From Asterella californica (lineage: Eukaryota; Streptophyta; Marchantiopsida; Marchantiales; Aytoniaceae), in the NCBI GenBank assembly GCA_036924285.1, contig JAYKYS010000006.1, positions 21,922,001 through 21,986,000 on the forward strand: a stretch of 64,000 bases of DNA, in the 5' to 3' direction. Of the stretch, positions 9,401 through 21,072 are shown piece by piece (positions within the stretch are counted from its first letter, which is position 1; each line of letters begins with the position of its first letter). The notes beneath the pieces were generated by a model. The model was not told the DNA's origin. It made no database searches and saw only the letters and a program-made list of their open reading frames with translations. Made by a program: the position numbers and the translations under genes.

Positions 9401-12400
9401 AACATGGAGAACTTAGTTCACAACTGCATGTATGAGGGTCCATTCACAATAAACGAAGTCCGCAGTTTATTACTGCAATACGAAACGAAAAAATTCTCTT
9501 TAAAAGAACGAATTCGGATGAAGTGGAAAAACTTTTCTGCATTTTGTGCTCGCACGTGATTCACAGTTCACTGACTATTCGTACCTATTCATGTACTGTG
9601 CTGTGACACGGTTCACATGTCAATTTAACGTAGAATTTGTGTTGTGTTAATTTTCTATGTTCTGTGAATTTTTTCATGTAACTCTTCATACGTCGTGTTA
9701 GGTGTCATGTTCAAAGTTATGTGAACAAGATGTGAGATTGCACGATAATGAGACGTGTTAGCTCAGTGATCTGTGCATATTTACATGAGTGGCTCTTGTC
9801 GTCAAATTTAAATATAAAATAGAGGGTCGAGAGTTCACGAGAGCATTCTTTCTTGCTTGGTGTTCTTCGATTATTTCTTAATGTTCTACATGACAGGTGA
9901 GGAGCCACTAGAGTTGTACTCATGGATGGAAGATTGATCCTAGTTCTAGATTTCTCTTCTCAAATCCATTTCATATCAAGCTTCACTACATCCATCGCGA
10001 TCACTTTTGATAGTGGTCCGTTGTTTACTTTGGAGAAGAGTTCATAGAGAGAGTAATGGACTTGCCTACTCCGATAATCCTGCAGATTGTCTCATACGAG
10101 AAGAATTGAAACTTGATTGTGTACATCTTACTTTGACGAGTGAATGGACTTGAATTTTCTAGTCAACGTTCTTTTCAACGTCGAGGTTGATATCTGATGT
10201 TATTGTTGGAAAAAGATCAATTATCATACGTGGATCACAAAAAACTTTGGTGAGGAATACTGCAATCAAGTGATGACTTCCTCATTTTTTTGTCGTATTT
10301 TTCATCATAGATCGATTCAAGGTCATTATCTTGACTTTGTATTGAATCTTTTGTATTTTTTGTGTCGTTATTATCTCTATTATCCAGCGAAAGTGAATAT
10401 CTTGTGTTATTTTGGGATCCAAAGTATTTTGATTCAAGCTCTTGAGGGTGTGCGAATATTTTAGAGTTACAACTTGATCTATAGTGATAAGTAGGAGATA
10501 AAGTGATCTTCAATTTTTTTTCTCATTGGTCCATTTTTCGAGCTGGAATACAATCTGAAAGAAGGTCGATCGATTTGGAGTTCTGAGTGCGAAATTATGA
10601 TCGTTCAAAGTCAGAGGGTCGAATCGATACTCCGAGTCATGTTTCTAAGTACCTCGAGAGTTTGAGAGATGATCTTTCATGTATTTTCAAAAGTATTGGA
10701 TAGTTGACATCGTGTTGGTTGCACTGATGTAAATTAATCTTACGTTTGGATTGTGTTTGATCTCAAAATGGTCGAATGATTGGCTATAACAGTTGAGAGT
10801 CGAAAGTAAAACTATTTTGCTTGGATTCAAAGATCGAAATTGTTTCATGAGCATGGAGTTGAATCTCTAAGTGAAAATCTCCACGATTGAAGTGTGCACT
10901 ATCCGCTTACTACATGTGAAATTTCAACTCTTTTGGTTAAGAGAAGGTGTTGGAGTCATAGATTTTAGCGATCGAGTTGTGTAAAGCTCATAAGTTAACG
11001 TAGACGAAAGATTTGGTCCATTTCGCTCAATTGGTTTGGGTAGGAGTTTCAGTTTTCCTGAAAGTTCAAAGAGTAGTAGTCAGAGGTCGGAAGGAATTTT
11101 CTATAAAATTTGAGCCCAGTTGGAAGTTTGAGTTTGAAGCAATAGATTACCGAAGTTTAGATTACAACATGACGAGTTTGAAGGACAAGAGAGATTTCAT
11201 CCACATCTCTTGATTGGTCTTGAGTATTCGATTTGGGGTTTGGAGATGGAAGTTCTTGGATGTGTCGCAAGTGAGTCAAGAGAATTATGTTGTGAATTTG
11301 ATACAGAGATCACAATTAGAGAAGGCGTTATATTGTGTCGAAGTTGCTGATCGAGAATCTCTAACTATAAGATACGGCTATCTGCGCACCACATTTCAAT
11401 GATAACTTGCTGCGTGCATGTCTTACCTTGTTGGAAGCTCTACGAGACAAGCTCTCTAGTGGTATGTGCCTAGTTTGAAGCTTGTTTGACACTCAAAACT
11501 TAGATTGAAAGTTGAAACGTTTCGAGTTATAAGTATTAGAAATTTGTCAATTTTGATCAATTGTGCTAAGAGTTAATTTTATCCAATCAATGTGTTATCT
11601 ATATCATTGAAAAGTCTGTACAGTAGGCTTTCAAGTGTTGTAACATTCATCTTGGATAGAGTTCATATCAATAGACTATGGAAGACAAAGTTGAATATTA
11701 GTTAGTTTGTCATAGAAAAATTGTGAAGAAAAAAGCACAAAGGATTGTTTGATGGTGCTTTTGTGAACTAAAGCATTTGTTTAGCATGTATGGATCTTTC
11801 ACATATTTAGCGTATGATTGTTCGTCTAGTTGTGTTGTATGATGACTTGTGTTACACTTAAAGTCAAGATAAGTTGACAAAAATTAAGACAAATAGATGC
11901 TAGAGATTAGATAAAGATAATTTAACTGAGTAGTGATGACACAAGGGTTTTATCGATATCGTGTACGGATTTTATGATCTAAGAATATACTAGGTATATG
12001 ATTGTGCAGAGGTATGTGGCTTGAACAGGTTGGATTTGAATCTTGATCTTTCAAACCAAATGTTTCTCTATCTATTAGCTTCTCGTCAATCCAACCATCA
12101 CAACTTTATCTATTACAATCGAAAGATGCTCTAGTGTGACATTCTCACATGTGTGACTTTCAAAACTCAACCAAACTTAGTATTCATATTTGTAAGTCGA
12201 TCGAATCTTAATACAACTTGTTGCACACCTTTGTCTCCTAAGCATTCGAACAGTGTATTGCATACACACCTCAGACAATACTCAGTTCACAACATAGCAC
12301 CAACGATGGTTGTACCTAGTAGCTCTAAAATCCCAAACAACGATTTTTGATTCATCATGACTCCTTGCTCCTTTCTCACTTAGAGTTAAGATCAACCCCA

Positions 12401-12472
12401 CACCTTCATAAAGTTGTCTTCTATGCTGGCATGGCAGCTTCAGCAGCAAAATTCTCCCCAATTGCACGAAAA
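6460..12472. other. Six kilobases without a recognisable gene
   Basis: ORFs here are short and overlap on both strands; the longest is 6937-7320 (127 codons) and shows no domain. From about 9 kb the DNA becomes A+T-rich. From 10.5 kb it carries degenerate phrases that recur near 13.2-13.9 kb, for example TGTGAAATTTC followed by TTTGGTTA-like sequence at about 10915 and 13378, and TGCATG...TACCTTGTT at about 11415 and 13878. These look like eroded repeat DNA, perhaps untranslated parts of retroelements, but I cannot assign a family. Confidence 0.4.
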
Positions 12473-12511
12473 AAACAAAAATATGACAATAGATATGTCA
12501 TATTTTTGTTT
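12473..12511. repeat. Perfect 16-bp inverted repeat (hairpin)
   Basis: AAACAAAAATATGACA at 12473-12488 and its exact reverse complement at 12496-12511 are separated by 7 nt. It is A+T-rich with no flanking gene; it could be a MITE core or an incidental hairpin. Confidence 0.75.
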
Positions 12512-14888
12512 CGAACTCGCTAATAACAAAAACTTCTCTAAACTTTGAGACTTTAGTTCTCCTAAATCAATTGACCAAGGTGATAGAACTTCAAAGGAAA
12601 CTTTATTGGACCTTCCTCTCCTACCTTGAACAATTTATAAGTCGAACTCTCAATCCAACTCTCAGATATGGATCAACTCCTAATCTGTGTTAACTTAATA
12701 GCTCTACAGATTCAAGTATGCTTGATCCAAGACCATGAATAATCTATTCAACCATTCAATTCTCTACGTGGGTTTGAATAGTAGATTGACTTGACGTCAT
12801 CAACGGCACGTGTTCAAAGTGTGTTTAATAAAAGCCTAGAGTGCCCAAATAGTACTCATGATAAAAATTCACTCTTTGTGTGTTGGTCATGTGAGTAAAG
12901 ACAGAAACTTTTGTCAACTTGTTTCCTATTGATCAAAAGTTTGACCAATCATCTTCCATCAAGTTCTCTTCATGTTTTGATGGACTAGGCGCACTTGAAT
13001 GTCTGTGAACTCAATGACTGCTCGATTGAGTGCTCGCATGACAGAATTTTGATAGATTGAAGATGAGGGAGTAAAATTCTTGATCAATTTTATTTCCGTG
13101 AGGTCTTTCGCACTTTTTGAGAGTTTTCTAAGGTTGTTTGAGAGGAGTTGACAATTGCTAAGAAGTTCTCGAGATGGGCTTGCTGATGGATTCCGAGATC
13201 GATCGATTTCAAGTTAAAGTGATAAAGTTATGGTCGGCTGAAGTTGAGTATCTCAAATCAGTGGTTATGAGAGTGAGCGATTATTATCAAAGGACATTGA
13301 GAGCGATATTGAGAGCTTGGGGTCGATTTCGGCTATGAACTTTTCACGATCTGAGAGGACACAATCATCTACTTACATGTGAAATTTCGGACCATTTGGG
13401 TTAAAGAATATCGCTGTTTTTATGCGCAAGGGTCTGCATATTATTTTATGTCATTGACAGTTAGAGTTTGGATCATTCCGAGAGTTTTGTTGAGGATCTG
13501 GTTCTGAAATTTTACATAGTGGTAGTGAAGATGGTATTTCAATTTCTTCAAAAGTTTGAGACTTTTTGGTCGTGTGGTTTGTGAGATATTGGAGAACAAT
13601 GTTCTGTCAAAAATGAATCATGAGAGGTTGAGAAGAAGATTGAGTGAATGTCACATCTGAGCTGATTGTGAGAGTTTGGGTTTGACTTAGATCTGAAACT
13701 TTTTGGAGTTCTTAAGAAAACATTGAAGAAAGTGGAGGTCGAATTTCAGCTTCAGAGCTTCAAGAAGGAATGAGTTATGGCATGTTACACTCCACTAACC
13801 GAGTTTTCTATACCGTCAGATATCACCATTTTTGGTGCCATGTTGTGAATGCAATACTATTTGGATTCGTGCATGCCATACCTTGTTAGATAGCAGAGGA
13901 GATGAAGTTTCTGAAGATGTAAAGGTTGCTATCAGTTGATTAGTACATAAGCCAGGAGCTACGGGAATAACAGAATGTAGTTCTGTGAGTGTTATAGAAA
14001 TAGTGAACTTTGGAAAGATATAATTGTCAACTCAGAGATAATCTCTCTGCATGTAATATTTCAATAGAGAGCTTATTCCACGAGCTACCTATTGGCTTTG
14101 GTTTCGTCTCATTTAGAGCTATGGTTGAAGAGAGACAATGAGGTAAAATTGAGAGATTTTTGTTCGATTAGGAGTGCTGATATTTCTCTTGTGTTGAGAC
14201 TGAAGTGATGACCAGCAGACTCAAGAGTGCGTGCTTTTCCCTTGTTCGTTATCTCGGTTTTATCTTTAGTTGAGTCAGAGAGAGATTGTAGAGAGAACAT
14301 GAGAATATCACAGTGAGATAGGTTCAGAGTGTACTTGGGGTCAGAAAGAGGTTTGGATGGTCGCTGGTTCTAAGTCACAAAGTGTTGCACTTACTCCCCA
14401 TAGTCAGATACCCAATATATTCTTAGATAAGAAAATACGTCACCGTCATGCAGATCATCTAGAAATCCTCACGAATCATCCGATAAGACAGAATGTCTCA
14501 TGAACGAACGACCCACCATCTTATATCTCAATGCAATGACAAGGACCATTGAAGTGAACGCACACAAATTGTTGATTTGACACGTTTCATTGCCGTGCAG
14601 TCACTCAAACAGATAGTTGCAATCGTAACATCCATCACACATTTGACAAGTTACACGATAAAGTTCATGAAACATAAAAGAAGAAACACCATCTAAGTTC
14701 TACAAGAATTTTACACAAGAGTCGCACCACAACACAACACCGAGTTGGTTCCAGATTTTGTCGTATCTCTCTACAACCAAATACCCCGTGTATTCCTAGA
14801 CCAAAGTTCATGATCTGCGACAACAACAGACAAAAAAATTCAAGTATAAGTATCATCTACTAAAACTCTATCTTGTACTTAAGCACTA
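12512..14888. other. Repeat-like A+T-rich sequence without genes
   Basis: No ORF above about 70 codons shows a domain. The segment 13.1-13.9 kb shares degenerate phrases with 10.5-11.5 kb, suggesting two eroded copies of one repeat. I see no LTR, primer site or coding domain. Confidence 0.35.
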
Positions 14889-15103
14889 AGGTAATACTTG
14901 TGCAAGCTCTAGTTAGTTAAGTTATTTCTATACTCAATAGAGTGTATATTTTAGATCAATGGGTTTGTACCCCTCTCTCTATATATATAAGAGGGACTGA
15001 TGACCCTCAGTTGCTTCTCTTGGTGAGTATTCTCTCTCTTCTACTTTGTAAGTTCTTTTAACTAGTAGTAGCTCTTATCTTGGAGGCTGTCTTGATTTTA
15101 ACA
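14889..15103 (+). repeat. Copia-2 5' LTR
   Basis: It matches 19427-19642 with many substitutions and small gaps. It ends TTTTAACA directly before the primer site. Its first bases (AGGTAATAC) have lost the canonical TGTTAATAC seen in the right LTR. Confidence 0.85.
14980..14990 (+). promoter_or_regulatory. TATA box in the Copia-2 5' LTR
   Basis: TATATATATAAGAGG lies in the middle of the LTR, just upstream of the conserved GGGACTGATGACC block. This is the expected place for an LTR core promoter. The element is dead, so function is historical. Confidence 0.5.
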
Positions 15104-15719
15104 TGGTATCAAGGCGTGAGGAGGTATGAGAAAAAGCTCTTGGTAGCAAGAGTGCAAGAGAGTGTACAGGCGAGAAGAAAGGAGGTGCTGTATTTTTTGC
15201 TATATTTTGCCATCTTGGAGTAGTGAAGATCTTTGAAGCAGCTTTTGAAGAGAGAAAATGATATTTTCTGACATTTTCAGTGTGGAGATCCATAGTTGTC
15301 TTGTTCAGCCGCTCTTAATTAAGTAACCTTGCAATTTTGAACTCATTTGGAGCAAGTTGTTTTTAGATTAATGGATCTTTGTTCGCTTATTTGAGGGTCT
15401 TCTACTCACTTTTAGCTCAAATCCTCCAAATTTTTCTTGTAACAAAAATGTAGGCCTACGATTTCAAAAGAGCTTTCTAGAAAAAATTTCAGAGATTCAT
15501 TTGGAGCAAGTTGAGTTTTATACATATTGTCTAAGAAACTTTGACTGCGTATTTGGATGGCATAATAACGAATTTTGGCAATTCTGATGATTTCTACTAT
15601 GCGGGCCTAATCAAGAGTTATAGATCTATATGGATCTATATTTGCTATGAGAATCTTCTAGTCAAATTTCAGTCGATTCTGAGACACTTTGTTCTCGTCT
15701 TATACTAGCATCTTCCGCT

Positions 15720-16331
15720 ATGGCTGGTAAGGTCAAAGTCTTGTCTATCATCATCAGAGAGTCTTTGGACAAGCACAACTATTTGATATGGAAGTATCGA
15801 ATGTTTGTATTTCTCAAGTTTGGACTTGTAACAAATACTGATACCAAACCATTCGAGTCATATACTGATACGACTGTACAAACATGAAATCAACATGCAC
15901 ACCATGTGGTGCATATTGTCTTTGTGTGTTTCATCAAAGATGTTTGGTTACATCAAGTTGTGGACTCATCCAAGGAGGTGTGGGATACATTAGCGAATGT
16001 GTTCCTATGAAGGCACGTAAGTTCCAACTCAAGCAACAGTTGTTGGAGATGAAGAAATGATCACTTAACATTATAGATTATGTCTATCAAATCAAAGGTC
16101 TGGTTGATCAACTTAGCAACATTGGAGTGACTATAGAGGATGATGACCTCATCCTTCATACCATTCAAGGTCTTGGTAAGGAGTACAAGCCGTTTGAAAC
16201 TTCCATTGCTGTGCGGGATACTTTTCTCAAGTTTGATGAGTTGCCTATGTTGATATCTGAAGAGAGGCATCTTGTCGATAGTGAATTCACTTCTGTTAAT
16301 GAACAAGTGCTCTTTACGGATGATTGAGGAA
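15720..16331 (+). pseudogene. Copia-2 gag remnant
   Basis: ATG at 15720 begins a UBN2-type Gag similar to Copia-1, with the NYLIWKYR-like motif near 15780. The frame breaks several times (for example the region around 15890-16060). It is open again over 16080-16326, where the segment from TIEDDDLILHTIQGLGKEY onward closely matches Copia-1. A degenerate basic tract follows; I do not see an intact zinc knuckle. Confidence 0.8.
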
Positions 16332-16504
16332 GAGATCGAAGTAGAGGTCATGGAAGAAATAATCGAGGTGAAGATAACTCCTGTGATCAGCAACAGCCAC
16401 AACAACAACAAGCTCAACGCAACAACCAATCTCAAGGTGGAGAGGACCGTTTCTATCATTACTGTATCCGCTGGTCATGAGATGAATGTCTACACCAGCA
16501 GATG

Positions 16505-16836
16505 ATTGGTATATCGATTCAAGAGTATCCAATCATATGACGACGCATGAAGATTGGTTCATGAACTTGTCAAGACTTAAGCTTTTGTATACTTGTGATG
16601 ATATGCATCAAAAGATCATTCGTCTTGGTACTGTACCTTTTTTGTTGCATATTCGAAGATTCAAGCTTTAAGACATGTGCTCTATGTCCTACCATCACTA
16701 AAAACCTGATCTCTGTTGATCAAATGGTAGGACAAGAATATCAAGTTTCATTCGACAAGGATAGTTGCATTGTTGAATCCTTATCTGATATATGTGTAGT
16801 AGCAAAAGATACTCGAATTAGTAGATTGTTTAAGTG
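16505..16836 (+). pseudogene. Copia-2 aspartic protease remnant
   Basis: The frame reads DWYIDSRVSNHMT, equivalent to WYIDSGCSNHMT in Copia-1. The catalytic DSG has become DSR, so the protease would be dead. Homology continues to about 16899, ending with a SRLFK-stop. Confidence 0.78.
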
Positions 16837-16939
16837 ATTTAAGCTTTCTTGCGCAAGTCTCAAAATGCTATGTTTACACACTCATCACATATTTTACAGT
16901 TCGAAAGTTTTCCAGGGGATGGTTTGATCCATGGTTTGA

Positions 16940-16967
16940 CCCTAAACCCTAAACCCTAAACCCTAAA
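16940..16967. repeat. Interstitial telomere repeat, (CCCTAAA) x4
   Basis: Four perfect units of the Arabidopsis-type plant telomere heptamer lie about 40 bp inside the left junction of the Copia-2 replacement. The motif supports a plant origin for the window. Its position suggests double-strand-break repair that captured telomeric sequence, or recruitment by a nearby inserted element. Confidence 0.92.
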
Positions 16968-17764
16968 CTCATCTCAAATGTGAATTAGAATGCTACTTAT
17001 ACCTTGCAAGAGCTAGATGGTACGCCTTTAAAGCTTCTTGTTGCCGAGAAACGAGTCAAATTGTTTAGAAAGTGAAGAAGAACAGATCACAAGTGCAGAT
17101 GAAGATTTTTTATCTGAGACAATTGAGGAGAACAAAGATGGCTTGGAGAATTATGACGATCCAAGACGAGTTGACACATACCAGAGGATGTGAAAGTTTG
17201 GAGGGGGTGAATGTCATGTTGTATAATAGTTTGTACACTGAAAGATGATAACAAAGGGATTTTCTTTCATTGTGTACGTAATTGTAAAGGAAGCTGCCCT
17301 GGAGCTTGTTAAGCTGGACATGTGCTAAGCTACGGTCAAGCTAGACAAGCTGCCCCTTAGCTTATATTCCAAAGAACTACTAAGATGTCACGAAGATATC
17401 AGGTGGAAGCTCTTCTTAATAAGATTATACGTAGATGTTTGCATCATTTCTAATTTAAAAATGTGATAAAAAACTCTATCTTTTTTCGCTGATGACTCAG
17501 ATTCATTATCTGATGACACCATTGTGTAGATGTTCTTGAGTAGCATGGTTTTGGTTCTTTCGTTACTAGAAACGAAGATGTATAGTGAAAATAACACTTG
17601 AAAAACCAGCAAAGGAAATAAAAATGAGTTATGTGCGCTTATGTACAAGATTATTTACTTTACTAAATAGAAGAAGGGGAAAAAGAGTTCTTTGGATCAA
17701 ATCCTCTTGGCTCCTGGTTCCTATCTCAACATGTTGACCTCCTGGATGAGAGTCTATGTTGGGT

Positions 17765-17975
17765 GTGTGACCACGTCTTGCACATCTAAGGACGAGAGAC
17801 TAGTATCCTTCTTAAACGTGGGCTTCTTGGCTTAAGCCTCCTCATGCAACAGAGATTAAAACTTGGGGGATACTTGATACAGCTAGGGGATGTTAGTTGT
17901 GTGGCTACGTCTTGCAAATCTAAGGACGAGTGACTGATATCCTTCTTAAACGTGAGCTTCCTAGTCTAAGCCTCC
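17765..17975. repeat. Imperfect tandem duplication, period 134 bp
   Basis: Segments 17765-17841 and 17899-17975 match closely, including the shared phrases ATCCTTCTTAAACGTG and TAAGCCTCC, with a constant 134-bp offset. No coding function is visible. Confidence 0.8.
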
Positions 17976-18481
17976 GCACTCATACTTGACACATCTATAG
18001 GAGAGATGTAAGCCTTGTGGAGTGGTCTCATAACTGTGGTTTAGGTTCTAAAATCGTGATTTGACTCATAATCTGGGTTGCATCAAGATGACATCGAAGG
18101 TTGAGAAATTTTTATTAAATAAGGGACTAGCTTAGATAGGGGTCAGCTTAGCTAAAGGGTTGCTCGATAAGTAAATGTACGTATAAGACATAAAGACCCC
18201 AGCTTAGCTAGAGGTTTGTTTTGTAGGTAAATCGACGTGCGGTGGCAATTCGAGAGACATTGCAAAGAATTCAAGAGAGAGATGAGACGTCATGCGCAAG
18301 AAAGAGAGGAGAAGATTTTGATTATCGAGGACATTGATGATGAAACTGAGACATGGATAAAATTTCTTGAGTCTTGAAAAGCTTATATGCACAGATCAGT
18401 GCTTGATTGACCTTGGTGGATACAAGAGATCATATTTGAGTTCTAATCGTTGCTAGTAGTCTGTTTACTTTTTGATCACTC

Positions 18482-18658
18482 TCACAATCAGGAGGTCCGC
18501 TCTCTCCAAGAAAGACTCTCTCCACGACAACGGAGGTGACACTCGACTTCTGCAATGTCAATATAGAATCAATCACAATCAGGAGGTCCGTCCTCTCCAA
18601 GAAAGACTCTCTCCACGACAACGGAGGTGAGACAACTTGACTTCTGCAACGTCAGTAT
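18482..18658. repeat. Imperfect tandem duplication next to the right Copia-2 junction
   Basis: Two copies begin TCACAATCAGGAGGTCCG (18482 and 18573) and end CTTCTGCAAYGTCARTAT (to 18564 and 18658). The period is 91-94 bp. The second copy runs directly into the resumed Copia-2 reverse transcriptase, so its end marks the junction. Confidence 0.82.
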
Positions 18659-19426
18659 GCTATAAATATATTAGAGAAGTTTGGGATGATTGGTTGTAAA
18701 TCCATCTCTACTCCCCTCGCAGCTGCTGTGAAGCTTAGTGTTGATGATGGTGAGTTACTTGCAGATCCGCTTATAGATCTGAGATGGCAGATCGTTGAAA
18801 GTCTGATATACTTGACTATTACCAGACCTGATCTAAGCTATGTTGTGGGTGTTGTATGTCAGTTTGTGCAAGCACCTCAAAACCTCATCTTGATGCACAA
18901 GAAAGATTCTATATTACGTGAAGTTAATCATTCAGTTTGGATTTCACTATGTTATTGGTGGTTCATTTGCTTTGCAAGGATTTACTGATGCAGATTAAGC
19001 AGGAAATGTCCAAGATAGAAGATCTACGTTTGGTTTTATGTCCACCTTAAGAAGTCAGCACTGTTGCACTATCGTCTACTGAAACTGAGTACAGAGGTGC
19101 CACTAACACTACATGTGAAGCTGTTTGGCTCCACACCCTTCTGGAGAAAATGAGTGTTGTATTTTCTGATCTGTCGTTTTATAAACAAATAATATCAGAG
19201 GTATTAAACTCTCTAGTAACTTTGTATTCCATGCTAGGACCAAACATATAGAGGTTCACTATTACTTCTCCAAAGAGAAAGTGTTAGTTGGAGAAATAGA
19301 TCTCAGATTTATTGATATAAATGAGCAAGGAGCTGATATTTTCACCAAAGCTTTATCTAGAGATAAATTTGATATTTTCAGATTGAGTCTAGGTGTTAAA
19401 AATATTGATTTGAGCTTGAGAAAAAA
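18650..19426 (+). pseudogene. Copia-2 reverse transcriptase end and RNase H remnant
   Basis: From 18686 a frame matching the Copia-1 block SLIYLTITRPDLSY is open for about 60 codons. It is then interrupted by frameshifts and by a TAA within the TDADW motif (near 18990). The ARTKHIEVHYYF and ADIFTKAL blocks are recognisable to about 19380. The tail runs into the 3' LTR as in Copia-1. Confidence 0.82.
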
Positions 19427-19642
19427 TGTTAATACTTGTGCAAGCTCTAGTTAGTTAAGTTGCACCTACTGTAGTTAGATCTATACTCATTCCAGGGTAT
19501 AGTTTAGATCAAGGAGACCCAACTCTCTTTGTACCCTCTCTATATATACTGATGACCTCCACTGCTTCTCTTGATGAATATTCTCTCTCCTACTTTGTGG
19601 GTTCCTTTAGGTGTGATAGCTAAGGTTGTCTTCATTTTAACA
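19427..19642 (+). repeat. Copia-2 3' LTR
   Basis: It begins TGTTAATACTTGTGCAAGC and ends TTTTAACA, and is the diverged partner of 14889-15103. The start resembles the Copia-1 LTR start, TGTTAAAGACTGTGCAAGC. Confidence 0.87.
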
Positions 19643-21072
19643 CTATCTAGACGTATGAGGTTTGGAAGAAAAGCATGATCCGTAACATTCTTAGATTACT
19701 GGAAATCTGATTTGATTATACCCGGTCTTGTGATTGTTATCTGCACAGCCAACTGTGACGGTGCTCTGATCACAGTCAAGGTCGAATACTGTGAAGATAG
19801 TGTAGTTTCAAAAATCTATCTGAATATTGTTCTTTCCTCATACTGCACAATTACTCTAAATTGTATTGTGAATGCGCCTTGAGTCAGAATCTCTTAACTC
19901 TGGAGATGTTACATTTTGCTCCAGGCCGTTGAGAAAGTTGCACAAGGAGGCATTTCGGCTCCACTATGATGTTTATTTTAACTCATTTTGGCACCCACCC
20001 TCAAGCCAATTGAACCCTGAAAGTGTTAGGCCCATCTAACTGGCTTTCAAGACAGATGAAAGTTCCCAGAGCTGTTGGCTTCTAGACAGTCGAGAGGTTG
20101 GTTGCAATTTGGCCATCCGATCGATCGGTTACAGAAGCTGTTGGAAAAATAGCGTCTTTCGTGTTGTCTGTCCCTAACGAATCTGCAGCCTCGTTGAGGC
20201 CGCACAAGGTCAGAAACAGAATTGTGTCATTATACTGCGGATGAGAAATAGATTCTTGACTGTGACGGGAAACAGAAATTAAACATCATTCTAGTTCAGT
20301 ACTATCTGGGAATTTCATGCTCCGACCAAATCTCTTTCCAAACTCCAGATTTTTCTATCAGTTTTCGATGTCATTCGCGCGTCAGGTTTCTACTGTCTAA
20401 CGGAACTTCCAGAGTAGCAAGTATGATGAATGAGAAGATGATGCATGATGGTAATCGGAGCACGAGAGCGGCCCTTACGTGGAAATATCTTCCAGCTAGC
20501 CAACAGTAGTCCCTCTGCGCTGGGACGCGCCTTAGAGACGCCAGCGGATGAACGTTACTAGAATCAGGAAAGTATACGCAACGCTCAACGCTCCTAGCTA
20601 CTCGAACTTGTACTTCAATTTCGAAACGTATCGATCGATCCATGGCCGACGAGCAATTTTCCCGAGGAGAAAGAGGCTTGAAAGTGATTGCAGCTGCTGC
20701 TTCTGTTCCAGTCTGTTCTATGTCTCTCCACGCTCTCATTCTCGGTGGTGGTATACGCGTTCTGATCGCTTCGATTGTTCTGCATCTCGAGGCTCGACAC
20801 TGCGATCAGAACGATTCCATCGTAATTCTGTACAACTCCAGCAATTCCTTAAGCTATTTCCCCTTCCACATGCCATCCGGATCCTGAAGCGAATATTAAT
20901 CGTTTTTACGCCTCTCCTTCATCGATCATCAGGGTGCATTTGATTCACGTTACTGCTCCGTTTCCACTACTGACCTCTCTGGTGATGTGTTTGTCCTGGT
21001 ACTGGTCGGAACTTCCTGATAGAGCAGATTCCGACTACTTGAACATATCGGAAAGAGAAGATCACACTCACG
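19643..21072. other. Intergenic sequence upstream of the 21.1-kb ORF
   Basis: No certain gene. Overlapping ORFs at 20371-20943 on both strands are compositionally open, including an 81-codon frame from ATG 20642 with a hydrophobic middle. They could be a leader exon of the downstream ORF, but no domain or clear splice pattern supports it. Confidence 0.3.

Larger units (their letters stand above)
16900..18650. other. Foreign insert or replacement inside Copia-2
   Basis: Homology to Copia-1 stops near 16900 and resumes near 18650, skipping integrase and most of the reverse transcriptase. The intervening DNA contains an interstitial telomere repeat, a possible gypsy 3' end (purine tract GAGGGGG at 17201-17207 followed by TGAATGTCATG), two separate tandem duplications, and no intact gene. 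It may be a composite of inserts and repair-filler DNA. Confidence 0.55.
14889..19642 (+). mobile_element. Copia-2: old, gutted Ty1/copia element related to Copia-1
   Basis: Diverged LTRs of about 215 bp (14889-15103 and 19427-19642) bound a decayed interior. The left LTR is followed by an initiator-tRNA-like primer site (TGGTATCAAGG at 15104). Gag, protease, late reverse transcriptase and RNase H all resemble Copia-1, and both families share LTR phrases such as GTGCAAGCT and GGGACTGATGACC. The integrase and most of the reverse transcriptase are missing, replaced by about 1.75 kb of unrelated DNA (about 16900-18650). No clear target duplication remains. LTR divergence and many stops show a much older insertion than Copia-1. 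Confidence 0.88.

Noticed and set aside
14884..19645. CACTA at 14884-14888 and 19641-19645 as a target duplication of Copia-2
   Set aside because: The right copy overlaps the CA end of the LTR, so it cannot be a true flank. The actual flanks do not match.
20371..20943. Overlapping ORFs of 122 and 131 codons on opposite strands
   Set aside because: They overlap each other, have no recognisable domains or clear splice partners, and may be leader or promoter sequence.
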